This document shows, one piece after another, positions 29,787 to 38,409 of a stretch of DNA of 64,000 nucleotides. The stretch spans positions 2,914,001-2,978,000 of the forward strand of contig NZ_JACIFP010000001.1 of assembly GCF_014197435.1 (NCBI RefSeq), in the 5' to 3' direction. How positions within the stretch are numbered: position 1 is the stretch's first letter; the number at the start of each line of letters is the position of its first letter. Both the position numbers and the translations under genes were made by a program. Origin of the DNA: Gordonia humi (GTDB taxonomy: Bacteria > Actinomycetota > Actinomycetes > Mycobacteriales > Mycobacteriaceae). The notes under the pieces are model-generated. The model was not told the origin of the DNA. It worked only from the letters and a program-made list of their open reading frames with translations, and made no database searches.

Positions 29787-31844
29787 TCACGCGGACACTG
29801 CGTCGGGAGTCTGTCTCGGGGCGCCGGCCTTGATCTGCTTGGTGACGATCACGCCGACCGCCGCGACCACCATGCCAACGACAATAGCGATCAGGAACTT
29901 CCACCACGTCCCGTTCATCGCGAACATGACGAACACGCCGCCGTGCGGGGCCCGCAGCTGCACGCTCATGGCCATCGTCAACGCTCCGGTCACCGCCCCG
30001 CCGAGCATCATCGGCGGGATCACCCGGAACGGGTCGGCGGCCGCGAACGGGATGGCGCCCTCGGAGATGAACGACGCGCCCAGGAGCCAGGCGGCCTTGC
30101 CGTTCTCGCGTTCGGGCTCGGTGAACAGGCTCGGGCGCAGGACGGTCGCCAATGCGAGAGCGAGCGGAGGAACCATGCCCGCCGCCATCACCGCCGCCAT
30201 GAACTCCCATTGGCCGATGCTCGCACCGGCGGTGCCGAGACCGGCGACGCCGACCGCGTAGGCGGCCTTGTTGACCGGTCCGCCGAGGTCGAAGCACATC
30301 ATCAGGCCGATCACGATGCCCAGCACGATCTTCGAGGTGCCCGACATGGAGTTGAGGGCGTCCTCGAGCTCGGTGTTGACCCACGACAGCGGCCGCGCGA
30401 GCAGCATGAACATGACGACGCCGGTCACCAGGGTGGCGATCAACGGGATGATGACCACCGGTTGGAGCCCGCGCGCCCACTGGGGCAGCGGGATTCGGGA
30501 GATCCACAGGGCGATGACACCGGCGATCAGACCGCCGACGATGCCGCCGATGAAGCCGCCGCCCACCGTCACCGCGATCACGCCCGCGGTGAAGCCAGGC
30601 GCCAGACCGGGCCGATCGGCGATCGCGTACGCGATGTAGCCGGCCAGCACCGCGACCATCAGGCCCATCGCCGTGTTGCCGATGGCGAAGCACACGCCGC
30701 CGATGTACTGGGCCAGGCCGCCGGCCGGGAGATTCCACAGACTGTTGTTCAGCGCGACGTACGCGCCGTCGGACATGTCCGGCGACAGGTTGCTGCTGCC
30801 GATCTCGTAGCCCGCGATGAGGAAGCCGAGGGCCATGAGCAGACCGCCCGCCGCCACGAACGGGATCATGTAGCTGACACCGGTCAGCAGCGCCTGCTTG
30901 AGGCGACCGCCGATGCCGACACCGTTCGCGGCCTCGTCGGCGGACGACTCGCCGTCGCCCGCGGCGACGGTGCGCGCGTGCGGGTCGGTGGATACGGCGA
31001 CCGCTTCGGCGATCATCGCGTCGGGTTCGTTGATACCGCGTTTGACGCCGGATTCGACGACCGGTTTACCCGCGAAGCGGTCGCGTCCCTTCACCCCCAC
31101 ATCGGTGGCGAAGATCACCGCGTCGGCGTCGGCGATCTGCCGCGCGGTGAACGGCGTGGTGCCGCTGGATCCCTGCGTCTCGACGGCGAACTCGACGTCG
31201 GCGCGTTCGGCGGCGAGTTTGAGGGCGTCGGCGGCCATGTAGGTGTGGGCGATGCCGGTGGGGCAGGCGGTGATCGCCAGTACCGAGGTGCGCGACGGGG
31301 CGTCCGCGGCGTCGGTCGCGGTGTCGACGGTCGCGGTCGCGGGCTCCGGAGTGGCGGCCGCGGGCTCCGGAGCGGGGGTCGGTGCGGGCCGGGGAGCGAC
31401 CGCCTCGGTGACCAGGTCGACGATGGTGTCGGCGTCGGGGGCTTTGCGCAGGCTCTGAACGAACTCGGGGCGCACCAGTGCGCGCGCCAGGGCGCTGAGC
31501 ACCTTCATGTGTTCACTGCCCGCACCGGCGGGGGCCGCGATGAGGAACACGATGTCGGCCGGGCCGTCCGGCGCGCCGAAGTCGACCGGATTCGACAGTC
31601 GTGCCATGGCCAGGGTCGCGACGGTGACCGATTCGGCGCGTGCGTGCGGGATCGCGATGCCGCCGGGCAGGCCCGTCGGCGAGCTGGCCTCCCGCGCGAG
31701 GGCGCCGTCGATCAGATCGGCGGGATCGGTGGACCGACCCGCCTGGCCAACCAGGCCGGCCAGGCGGCGGACCACCGCGTCGGTGTCGGCGCCGGCATCG
31801 GCGTCGAGCAGCACCAGCGACGGTGTGATGATGGGTTCGGACAT
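29787..31844 (-). CDS. fruA: PTS fructose transporter subunit IIABC
   Basis: This 685-residue fusion imports fructose as fructose-1-phosphate. Domain order is EIIA (about 1-150, phospho-His in 'GIAIPHARAE'), an Ala/Pro/Thr-rich linker, EIIB (about 180-285, phospho-Cys in 'TACPTGIAHTYMAADAL') and EIIC (about 315-670) with about nine membrane segments. The ATG at 31844 has AGAGG upstream. It sits between fruK and ptsH under the DeoR-family regulator. Confidence 0.93.
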   Translation of the reverse strand: MSEPIITPSLVLLDADAGADTDAVVRRLAGLVGQAGRSTDPADLIDGALAREASSPTGLPGGIAIPHARAESVTVATLAMARLSNPVDFGAPDGPADIVFLIAAPAGAGSEHMKVLSALARALVRPEFVQSLRKAPDADTIVDLVTEAVAPRPAPTPAPEPAAATPEPATATVDTATDAADAPSRTSVLAITACPTGIAHTYMAADALKLAAERADVEFAVETQGSSGTTPFTARQIADADAVIFATDVGVKGRDRFAGKPVVESGVKRGINEPDAMIAEAVAVSTDPHARTVAAGDGESSADEAANGVGIGGRLKQALLTGVSYMIPFVAAGGLLMALGFLIAGYEIGSSNLSPDMSDGAYVALNNSLWNLPAGGLAQYIGGVCFAIGNTAMGLMVAVLAGYIAYAIADRPGLAPGFTAGVIAVTVGGGFIGGIVGGLIAGVIALWISRIPLPQWARGLQPVVIIPLIATLVTGVVMFMLLARPLSWVNTELEDALNSMSGTSKIVLGIVIGLMMCFDLGGPVNKAAYAVGVAGLGTAGASIGQWEFMAAVMAAGMVPPLALALATVLRPSLFTEPERENGKAAWLLGASFISEGAIPFAAADPFRVIPPMMLGGAVTGALTMAMSVQLRAPHGGVFVMFAMNGTWWKFLIAIVVGMVVAAVGVIVTKQIKAGAPRQTPDAVSA

Positions 31845-31874
31845 GGCCTCTACCTCTGGTTGTCGGGGCGGATT

Positions 31875-32822
31875 CTAGGAGAGTCGGGTGACGGTGACGC
31901 CTGCCTCGTCGAGCAGGTCGGGAGTCGGGGGAGTGGTACCGGGCAGCGCGGCGGCGGCCGAGCCGTACGCGACGGCGTGGCGGAGCCGGTCGGCGGGCGC
32001 GAACCGTCGCCGGTCGGCGATCAGATAGCCGGCCAGCGATGAGTCGCCGGCGCCGACGGTGCTCCGCACGCGGATCGTCGGCGCCGTCGCGAACCAGACG
32101 CCGTCGCCTGTGGCCAACAGTGCTCCGGCGCCGCCGAGGGTGGTCAGCACGGCCCCGCTCGTCGAGGCGGCCAGGGCGGCCGATGCGTCGGCGGCCGCGG
32201 ACGGATCGCCGTGTGCGGCGGCCGTTTCGAGTGCGCCCGCGTCGGCGCCGGTGAGTTCGGCGAGTTCCTCGGAGTTGGGCTTCAGGAGGCCTGGCCGGGC
32301 GGCGGCCGCGCGGGCCAGCGCCGGGCCGGAGGTGTCGACGGCGACCCGGACATCGGTGTCGCGAAGGCGTTCGACGAGGTCGCCGTACCAGTCTTCGGGA
32401 AGTCCGGGCGGCAGTGACCCGCACAGGGCCAACCAGTCCGCGCCCGCGGCGAGTTCGACGACGGTGCGGGTCAGTGCGGCCGCCTCGGCCGCGTCGAGAC
32501 CGGCGCCCGGCGCGTTGATCTTGGTGGTGACCCCGCTCGGGTCGGCCACGGTCAGATTGACGCGGACGTCGCAGGCAACGTCGACGGCCGCGCGGTGCAG
32601 GCCGACGTCGTCGAGATGGCGTACGAACGGGTCGTCGGGGCGCGCGGGCACGACGGCGAGCGCGTCCACACCCACCGCGGAGACGACGCGGGCCACATTG
32701 ACGCCCTTGCCGCCGGGCTGATCGCCCACCGACCGGGTGCGGTGGACCGCGCCCGGGTGCAGGGGCCCGTCGAGCTCGATCGTGCGATCGATGCTCGGGT
32801 TGGCGGTGACGGTCAGGATCAT
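31875..32822 (-). CDS. fruK: 1-phosphofructokinase
   Basis: FruK phosphorylates fructose-1-phosphate to fructose-1,6-bisphosphate. The 315-residue PfkB-family protein opens with 'MILTVTANPSIDRTIEL', has 'GGKGVNVARVVSAVG', and the C-terminal catalytic signature 'STVGAGDSSLAGYLIA' with the Asp base. The ATG at 32822 overlaps the stop of the DeoR gene (ATGA). It acts on the product of the FruA transporter. Confidence 0.93.
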   Translation of the reverse strand: MILTVTANPSIDRTIELDGPLHPGAVHRTRSVGDQPGGKGVNVARVVSAVGVDALAVVPARPDDPFVRHLDDVGLHRAAVDVACDVRVNLTVADPSGVTTKINAPGAGLDAAEAAALTRTVVELAAGADWLALCGSLPPGLPEDWYGDLVERLRDTDVRVAVDTSGPALARAAAARPGLLKPNSEELAELTGADAGALETAAAHGDPSAAADASAALAASTSGAVLTTLGGAGALLATGDGVWFATAPTIRVRSTVGAGDSSLAGYLIADRRRFAPADRLRHAVAYGSAAAALPGTTPPTPDLLDEAGVTVTRLS

Positions 32823-33589
32823 GCGATGACCACCTCGATGTCGTGGGCGGAGAGGGTGGAGGCGAAGGCGCTGTCGATGCCGTCGTCGGTGACGAGGACG
32901 TCGATGTCGTCGAGCGAACCGAAGCTGACGAGCTCCTGACGGTTGAGCTTGGACGAGTCGGCCAGGACCACGACCAGATCGCAGGCGGCGATCATCGCGC
33001 GTTTGACCGCGGCCTCGTCGGGGTCGGGTGTGGAGACGCCGTGGGCCGCGGTGAGTCCGTTGGCACCGATGAATCCGACGCTCAAGTGCAGGCGGCGCAA
33101 CGCCTCGACGGTGTCCGCGCCGACCGCGGACTGGGTCTTGGGGCGGAGACGTCCGCCCAGGAGCACCGCACTCGAGCGGGACAGGTGTGTGAACGATGCC
33201 GCGATCGGCAGGCTGTTGGTGACCAATTGGTGCCGGGCGTCGCCGCTCATCGCGTTCGCCGCCTGGAACGTCGTGGTTCCCGCATCGAAGAGGACGGCAC
33301 CGCCGTCCGGCGGGAGGAACCGCTGGGCGGCGGCGCCGATGGCGGCCTTCTGCGGGCGACACGATGTCTCGCGGACACTCAGATCCGGCTCGTCGACCAC
33401 CGCGGCGACGTCGAGTCGGACGGCGCCGCCGTGGACTCGGACCAGGCTGCCCGCCCGCTGGAGGGCGGCGAGGTCGCGTCGAACCGTCTCACCGGTGACG
33501 TCGAAGCGGTCGGCCAACTCGGTGACCGACACCCGGCCGCGTTCGCGGACCTGGGCGGCGATCGCCTGTTGGCGTTCTTCGGCGTACAT
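32819..33589 (-). CDS. DeoR/GlpR-family regulator of the fructose cluster
   Basis: This is a 256-residue repressor-type regulator. The N-terminal winged helix 'MYAEERQQAIAAQVRERGRVSVTELADRF' and 'TGETVRRDLAALQRAG' is the DeoR signature; the C-terminal sugar-phosphate sensor has 'LFDAGTTTFQAANAM' and 'LVVVLADSSKL'. The start is ATG 33589; the open frame further upstream lies in the AT-rich promoter region. It is the first gene of fruR-fruK-fruA-ptsH and divergent from the EI gene, so it probably controls both. The inducer would be fructose-1-phosphate by analogy. Confidence 0.88.
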   Translation of the reverse strand: MYAEERQQAIAAQVRERGRVSVTELADRFDVTGETVRRDLAALQRAGSLVRVHGGAVRLDVAAVVDEPDLSVRETSCRPQKAAIGAAAQRFLPPDGGAVLFDAGTTTFQAANAMSGDARHQLVTNSLPIAASFTHLSRSSAVLLGGRLRPKTQSAVGADTVEALRRLHLSVGFIGANGLTAAHGVSTPDPDEAAVKRAMIAACDLVVVLADSSKLNRQELVSFGSLDDIDVLVTDDGIDSAFASTLSAHDIEVVIA

Positions 33590-33707
33590 CACGAACCTTT
33601 CCGAGTCATGGACGATGGGTGTTGATTTAGCTGTGAATGATTGGATTCCATCTTTATTTAGCCCCGTATCGCTTGTATAGTCAAGGCTTTCTTGTAACCT
33701 CACTCAC
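33590..33707. promoter_or_regulatory. divergent promoter region of the fructose regulator operon and the EI gene
   Basis: This is the most AT-rich stretch nearby. GAAT-N6-ATTC (33635-33648) is an inverted repeat suited to a DeoR-family operator. A TAACCT -10 box for the EI gene ends at 33700. Confidence 0.45.
33695..33700 (+). promoter_or_regulatory. -10 box (TAACCT) for the EI gene
   Basis: TAACCT ends 7 bases before the ATG at 33708. No ribosome site lies between, so a leaderless mRNA is predicted. Confidence 0.45.
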
Positions 33708-35417
33708 ATGACGCAGAGCGACACCTCTTCCACCGCCTCCGCCACCAATCCGTTCGACGCCTCGGTCGTCGTCGCCGGCACCCCGGTCGTCGGTGGACTC
33801 GCCTACGGTCCGGTGATCCGGGTGGGCGACCGTCCGCGGATCGACACCGCGGCGCCGGACCTGGCCGAGGACGAGCGGGAGGAGCAGAAGGACGCGTTCA
33901 CGCGTGCGGCCGAGGCGGTCGGCGCGCGACTGGCCGATCGCGCGTCCCACAGCACGGGGGTGTCCGCCGAGGTGCTCACCGCCACCGCGGGCCTCGCACG
34001 CGACCGCGGATGGATCTCCACCGCGGCGGGCCTCATCGACGCGGGCACACCGGCGCCGGCGGCCGCCGCGGCCGCCACCGAGAAGTTCGTCGAGATGTTC
34101 ACCAAGCTCGGCGGTCTCATGGCCGAACGCGTCACCGACCTGCGAGACGTGCGCGACCGGGTGATCGCCGAACTCCTCGGGCTGCCCGAGCCGGGGATAC
34201 CCACGCCGGACGTTCCGTCGATCCTCTGCGCCGACGATCTCGCTCCCGCCGATACCGCCGGCCTGGATCCCGACCTCGTCGTCGGCCTGGCGATGCGATT
34301 GGGCGGCCCGAGCAGCCATACGGCGATCATCGCGCGCCAACTCGGCATCCCGTGCGTCGTCGCGGCGGCGGACCTCGATCAGATCGTGTCGGGTGCGATG
34401 GGCTATGTGGACGGGACGACCGGTGAGGTCGGGTCCGATCCGGACGCGGCGTTGATCGAAGCCGCCGTCGCCCGGGCCCGCGATCAGGCCGCGGCCGCGG
34501 CGGCGTGGCGCGGTCCGGGAGTCACCGCGGACGGGCATCCGGTCGCGATCCTGGCCAACGTCGCGGACGGCGTCTCGGCGCGTACGGCCTCCTCGGCGCC
34601 CGTCGAAGGCGTCGGCCTGTTCCGGACCGAACTGGCGTTCCTGGATCGGGCCACCGAGCCCACCGTCGAGGAGCAGACCGCGCTCTACCGCGAGGTGATC
34701 GACGCGTTCGCGGGACAGAAGGTCGTCATCCGCACTCTCGACGCGGGATCGGACAAGCCGCTGCGGTTCGTCGAGACCGAGGAGGAACCGAATCCGGCGA
34801 TGGGCGTGCGTGGAAACCGCACCGCCGTCGCGCATCCGGAGATCCGCCGCGGCCAACTCGACGCGCTCGCCGCGGCCGCGGAAGGGGTGGCGTCCGTGCC
34901 GTGGGTCATGGCGCCGATGATCGCCACGGTCGACGAGGCGCGTGAGTTCGCGGAGCAGGTGCGCTCACGCGGTCTGGTACCGGGTGTGATGGTCGAGGTG
35001 CCGTCGGCGGCGGTTCTGGCCGATGCGATCCTCGCCGAGGTCGACTTCGTCTCGATCGGCACCAACGATCTGACGCAGTACACGATGGCCGCCGATCGGA
35101 TGTCCCCCGAGCTGGCGTCGCTGACCGATCCCTGGCAGCCCGCCGTGCTGTCCCTCATCGGCATGGTCGGCGCGGCGGGCGAACGGGCGGGCAAGAACGT
35201 CGGCGTGTGCGGTGAGGCGGCGGCAGACCCGCTCCTGGCGTGCGTGCTGGTGGGTCTGGGCGTGCGATCGCTCTCGTCGGCCCCCGCCGCGTCGCCGGCC
35301 GTCGGGCTCAAGTTGAGCGCCGTGAGCATGGCTCAGTGTCGCGACGCCGCCCGGGCAGCCTCGACCGCGACGAGTGCGATCGCCGCCCGCGAGGCCGCCC
35401 GAGCAGTGATCGGCTAG
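33708..35417 (+). CDS. ptsI: phosphoenolpyruvate-protein phosphotransferase (enzyme I)
   Basis: Enzyme I takes phosphate from phosphoenolpyruvate and passes it to HPr. The 569-residue length is normal. The active-site histidine is in 'GGPSSHTAIIARQLGIPCVV'; the PEP-binding C-terminal barrel shows 'GVGLFRTELAFLDR', 'IRTLDAGSDKPL', 'SIGTNDLTQYTMAADR' and 'GVCGEAAADP'. It is divergent from the fructose operon. An IS element is inserted at its stop codon: the TA of TAG is the left target duplication and the G is the first base of the element, so the protein is unchanged. Confidence 0.93.
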   Translation: MTQSDTSSTASATNPFDASVVVAGTPVVGGLAYGPVIRVGDRPRIDTAAPDLAEDEREEQKDAFTRAAEAVGARLADRASHSTGVSAEVLTATAGLARDRGWISTAAGLIDAGTPAPAAAAAATEKFVEMFTKLGGLMAERVTDLRDVRDRVIAELLGLPEPGIPTPDVPSILCADDLAPADTAGLDPDLVVGLAMRLGGPSSHTAIIARQLGIPCVVAAADLDQIVSGAMGYVDGTTGEVGSDPDAALIEAAVARARDQAAAAAAWRGPGVTADGHPVAILANVADGVSARTASSAPVEGVGLFRTELAFLDRATEPTVEEQTALYREVIDAFAGQKVVIRTLDAGSDKPLRFVETEEEPNPAMGVRGNRTAVAHPEIRRGQLDALAAAAEGVASVPWVMAPMIATVDEAREFAEQVRSRGLVPGVMVEVPSAAVLADAILAEVDFVSIGTNDLTQYTMAADRMSPELASLTDPWQPAVLSLIGMVGAAGERAGKNVGVCGEAAADPLLACVLVGLGVRSLSSAPAASPAVGLKLSAVSMAQCRDAARAASTATSAIAAREAARAVIG

Positions 35418-35429
35418 GGCGTGTCTCCT

Positions 35430-36086
35430 TTATCTGCGTAGCCAGGTCAGGATTGCGCTGAGGACGGCCCCGGCCCGGTAGGTGATCGCGAGTTTGTCGT
35501 AGCGAGTGGCCAGACCGCGCCACTGTTTGATGTAGGCGAACGAACGCTCGACGACGTTGCGGTTCTTGTAGGCGGTGGCATTGAAGGCCGGTGGTCGTCC
35601 GCCCTTGCTTCCACGCCGACCACGGGCTGCGATCGTGTCCTGCTTCTCCGGGATCGCCGCGCAGATTCCGCGCCGCCGCAGATAGCCGCGGGTGACGCCG
35701 GAGGCGTAGGCGCGGTCGGCGATGACCGTGTCCGGCCGGGTCCGCGGCCTTCCCGGGCCGTGGCGGGGAACGTAAATGTCTTCCAGTACGGCCGGGAGCA
35801 TGACGCCGTCGTTACGCTGGCCGCCGGTGATCACCACGGCCAGCGGCCGACCGTTGCCGTCGACGGCGTGATGGATCTTCGTGGTCAGTCCTCCACGGGA
35901 TCGGCCGATGCCGTGACCTGCTGGTTCAATCTCCTCGAAGGGGAGATTCTTGTAATTCGAGGATGCCCCCTGTGTCCTGCTCGGGTCGGGTCGTGTTCGT
36001 CGCGTGCTGGTGTGCACGGTTGATCGTGCCGTCGATCGAGACGCTCCAGTCGATGTCCCCGTCGGCGTCAGCGTCGGCAAGGACAT
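35430..36086 (-). CDS. IS5-family transposase, C-terminal part (orfB)
   Basis: This frame carries the rest of the DDE_Tnp_1 catalytic domain: the second Asp in 'VIADRAYASGV' and the Glu in 'RNVVERSFAYIKQWRGLATRYDK'. Homology begins around 'ASSNYKNLPFEE' (near 35965), so the upstream part of the frame is not used as such. It is joined to orfA by a +1 (or -2) shift at the run of five G on the coding strand (35966-35970). Confidence 0.85.
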   Translation of the reverse strand: MSLPTLTPTGTSTGASRSTARSTVHTSTRRTRPDPSRTQGASSNYKNLPFEEIEPAGHGIGRSRGGLTTKIHHAVDGNGRPLAVVITGGQRNDGVMLPAVLEDIYVPRHGPGRPRTRPDTVIADRAYASGVTRGYLRRRGICAAIPEKQDTIAARGRRGSKGGRPPAFNATAYKNRNVVERSFAYIKQWRGLATRYDKLAITYRAGAVLSAILTWLRR

Positions 36087-36345
36087 GCGCCAGGATCAGG
36101 TCCCAGGTTCCATCGGCCGCGTAGCGGCGGTGTCGCTTCCACACCGTCTGCCATGGACCGAACTGATCACGCGGCAGATCCCGCCACGGAATCCCGGCTC
36201 GGTACCGATAGGCGATGCCTTCCACAACACGCCTGTTGTCGGCGAACGGACGCGCTTGCTTGCCGGCATTAGACGGCAGCAATGGTTCGATCAGATCCCA
36301 CTCATCGTCTGTGAACACCTGAAAACGCGATCTCGTGGTTCCCAC
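35926..36345 (-). CDS. IS5-family transposase, N-terminal part (orfA)
   Basis: This holds the N-terminal DUF4096-like domain ('FTDDEWDLIEPLLP', 'WRDLPRDQFGPWQTVWKRHRR') and the first catalytic Asp in 'SIDGTINRAHQH'. I start at GTG 36345 ('VGTTRSRFQVFTDDEW'), close to the element end; the open frame continues outside the element but is not part of it. The frame runs out shortly after 'EQDTGG', where orfB continues the family sequence. Confidence 0.82.
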   Translation of the reverse strand: MGTTRSRFQVFTDDEWDLIEPLLPSNAGKQARPFADNRRVVEGIAYRYRAGIPWRDLPRDQFGPWQTVWKRHRRYAADGTWDLILAHVLADADADGDIDWSVSIDGTINRAHQHATNTTRPEQDTGGILELQESPLRGD

Positions 36346-36440
36346 GAAAGCAGCATGCCGCGCAACGGCGCCCAGACTTGGGAGACACGCCCTAGCAGTG
36401 ATCGGCCAGGTGCGATCGGCCAGGGCGGCCGGGCGCGCAC

Positions 36441-37112
36441 TCAGATGCGGCGCATCACGGTGACCACTTTGCCGAGGATCGCGGCGTCGTCGCCGGGAAT
36501 CGGATCGAAGTGTTCGTTGTGCGGCATCAGCCACACGTGTCCGTCCCGACGCTTGAACGTCTTGACGGTGGCCTCGCCGTCGATCATCGCGGCGACGATG
36601 TCGCCGTTCTCGGCGACGTTCTGCTGACGCACCACCACCCAGTCGCCGTCGCAGATGGCGGCGTCGACCATCGACTCGCCGACCACGCGGAGCATGAAGA
36701 GCGATCCGTCGCCGACGAGTTCCTTGGGCATCGGGAAGACGTCCTCGACCGCCTGCTCGGCCAGGATCGGACCACCCGCGGCGATGCGACCGAGCACCGG
36801 GACGAACGTCGGCCTCGGCAGCGACTCCGACGAGTCGTCGGCAGGAGGGGTGCGGTTGTCGTCGCGCACGTTGACCGCCCGGGGGCGATGCGGATCGCGC
36901 TTGAGCAGTCCGCGACGCTCGAGCGTGCGGAGCTGGTGCGCCACCGACGATGTGGAGGTGAGGCCGACGGCCTCACCGATCTCTCGGATGCTGGGCGGGT
37001 AGCCGCGTTCGCGGACCGACTTGCGAATGACCTCGAGCACCTCCCGCTGGCGCTGCGTCAGGGACGCCTCCAGGGTCGAGGTCGAGAGCAGGGGGTCGGG
37101 CTCGTCAGTCAT
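36441..37112 (-). CDS. lexA: SOS repressor LexA
   Basis: LexA represses DNA-damage genes and cuts itself when RecA filaments form. The 223-residue protein has an N-terminal winged helix ('[16 protein letters not shown]', '[23 protein letters not shown]'), the cleavage bond Ala112-Gly113 in 'GRIAAGGP', and the Ser147 ('GESM') and Lys184 ('ATVKTF') dyad. The intergenic region to the divergent LysM gene carries two SOS boxes, so lexA is autoregulated. The IS element ends only 48 bases past its stop codon. Confidence 0.96.
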   Translation of the reverse strand: MTDEPDPLLSTSTLEASLTQRQREVLEVIRKSVRERGYPPSIREIGEAVGLTSTSSVAHQLRTLERRGLLKRDPHRPRAVNVRDDNRTPPADDSSESLPRPTFVPVLGRIAAGGPILAEQAVEDVFPMPKELVGDGSLFMLRVVGESMVDAAICDGDWVVVRQQNVAENGDIVAAMIDGEATVKTFKRRDGHVWLMPHNEHFDPIPGDDAAILGKVVTVMRRI

Positions 37113-37195
37113 CGTCGGTCCTTCCTCATTGCGCGGTGATCATTCGAACATCGCGATTGGCTCTGCCCCGACACTAGTCGAACAGATCACAGATT

Positions 37196-37211
37196 TCAAA
37201 CAATTGTTCGA
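37196..37211. promoter_or_regulatory. SOS box 1 in the lexA / LysM-gene intergenic region
   Basis: TCAAAC-AATT-GTTCGA matches TCGAAC-N4-GTTCGA with one mismatch. It lies 84 bases upstream of lexA, which is divergently transcribed. Confidence 0.75.
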
Positions 37212-37248
37212 CGTGTTGCTGACATTGTCGGACCCATGGTGTTAACTA

Positions 37249-37264
37249 TCGAACAAGAGTTCTT
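37249..37264. promoter_or_regulatory. SOS box 2, proximal to the LysM gene
   Basis: TCGAAC-AAGA-GTTCTT has a perfect left half and a 4/6 right half. It ends 28 bases before the LysM-gene ATG at 37293, suited to repressing that gene. Confidence 0.65.
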
Positions 37265-37292
37265 CGAACAGACGATCGATGAGGAGCATCCG

Positions 37293-37895
37293 ATGAGTCA
37301 GGCACTGATCTCGCGCACCGACGAGCAGTACGTCCGCGCTCCCAAGCGCATCCGTGAGAGCACTATGACCTGCGACGTTCCGGTCGTCCGGCTGCGGCCT
37401 GTCGCATCGGCCGACACGGTGCGGGCGGGCGAGCGATGCCGACCGACGGGACGGCCGCCGCGTCGAACGGGCGACCCCGCGAGCCGCCGCGGCGAGCAGC
37501 CGAAGCAGTGGGAGCCGCGCGCTCGGAGTGCCGTGTCCGCGGAGACGTTCGAACATTCGGCGAGGGCGGTGGCGCCGAGTCGGCATTCGAACATCGACCC
37601 GGCGATCCGGCGTCGACGAACGATCGGCGCGCTCGGGGTGGGTGCCGTGCTCGCCGGTGCCGTCTGGCTGGTCGCCGTCGTCGGTTCGAACGTCGAGGAC
37701 GCGGCCACGCCCTCGACGCCGGGCAGCACCCAGGTGGTTCATGTGCGGACCGGGGAGTCGCTCTCGGACGTCGCGCAGCGGATCGCGCCGACGCTTCCCG
37801 TCGCGGGCGTCGTGGAGCAGCTGCGCGAACTGAATCACCTCGACACCGCGGGCCTGCGGGTCAGTCAGCCGCTCGTGGCGCCTGCGTACCGCTAG
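37293..37895 (+). CDS. SOS-regulated LysM peptidoglycan-binding membrane protein (Rv2719c/ChiZ-like)
   Basis: This is a 200-residue protein with a basic N-terminus of about 105 residues, a single membrane segment ('TIGALGVGAVLAGAVWLVAVV') and a C-terminal extracytoplasmic LysM domain ('VVHVRTGESLSDVAQRIAPTL'). The position between lexA and nrdR matches Rv2719c, a damage-induced cell-wall protein that delays division. The ATG at 37293 is preceded by GAGGAG; an earlier ATG at 37236 would put an SOS box inside the gene. Role in damage-linked division arrest is inferred from synteny. Confidence 0.82.
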   Translation: MSQALISRTDEQYVRAPKRIRESTMTCDVPVVRLRPVASADTVRAGERCRPTGRPPRRTGDPASRRGEQPKQWEPRARSAVSAETFEHSARAVAPSRHSNIDPAIRRRRTIGALGVGAVLAGAVWLVAVVGSNVEDAATPSTPGSTQVVHVRTGESLSDVAQRIAPTLPVAGVVEQLRELNHLDTAGLRVSQPLVAPAYR

Positions 37896-37931
37896 TCGGG
37901 CGCACGTGTGAGTCCCCATGCGGGCGGCGGG

Positions 37932-37937
37932 TATTCT
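37932..37937 (+). promoter_or_regulatory. -10 box (TATTCT) for a leaderless nrdR mRNA
   Basis: TATTCT ends 6 bases before the nrdR ATG at 37944, with no ribosome site between. Confidence 0.45.
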
Positions 37938-37943
37938 CGTGAC

Positions 37944-38390
37944 ATGCGCTGCCCGTTCTGCAAGAACGACGACACACGAGTGGTGGACTCCCGCGTCGGA
38001 GACGACGGCATGGCGATCCGCCGCCGTCGATCGTGCGCGGAGTGCGGTCGCCGATTCAGCACCGTCGAGACCGCGGTCCTCTCCGTCCTGAAACGCAACG
38101 GCGTGTCTGAGCCGTTCAGTCGCGAGAAGGTCATGAAGGGTGTTCGCCGTGCCTGCCAGGGAAGGCATGTCAACGAGGACGAACTCGCGAAGCTCGCGTC
38201 GCAGGTCGAGGACGCGGTTCGCGGGTCGGGTTCGGCGGAGATCCCCAGCAACGAGGTGGGACTGGCGATCCTGCGACCGCTCCGTGATCTCGACGAGGTC
38301 GCCTACCTGCGGTTCGCGTCGGTCTACAAGTCGTTCGAGTCCGCGGACGACTTCCAACACGAGATCGACGAGCTGCGCAATCGCGTGTGA
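37944..38390 (+). CDS. nrdR: transcriptional repressor NrdR
   Basis: NrdR represses ribonucleotide reductase genes in response to ATP/dATP. The 148-residue protein has the N-terminal zinc ribbon with paired cysteines ('[17 protein letters not shown]' and '[15 protein letters not shown]') and a C-terminal ATP-cone domain ('[24 protein letters not shown]'). Length is normal. No nrd gene lies in the window, so its targets are elsewhere. Confidence 0.95.
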   Translation: MRCPFCKNDDTRVVDSRVGDDGMAIRRRRSCAECGRRFSTVETAVLSVLKRNGVSEPFSREKVMKGVRRACQGRHVNEDELAKLASQVEDAVRGSGSAEIPSNEVGLAILRPLRDLDEVAYLRFASVYKSFESADDFQHEIDELRNRV

Positions 38391-38409
38391 GGGTCGCCGA
38401 TCGACGGCG

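Larger units (their letters stand above)
35417..36392 (-). mobile_element. complete IS5-family insertion sequence (IS427-like), 976 bp
   Basis: The ends are perfect 12-base inverted repeats, GGGCGTGTCTCC at 35417-35428 and GGAGACACGCCC at 36381-36392, with weaker matching further in. TA is duplicated at 35415-35416 and 36393-36394, so the target was CTAG, typical of the IS427 group. Two overlapping minus-strand frames encode a DDE transposase that needs a frameshift. Both ends and all catalytic residues are intact, so the element may be mobile and its arrival recent. Confidence 0.92.

Noticed and set aside
29550..32042. An 830-codon open frame antisense to fruA
   Set aside because: fruA has all EIIA/EIIB/EIIC landmarks on the minus strand; the antisense frame is His/Asp/Arg-rich noise.
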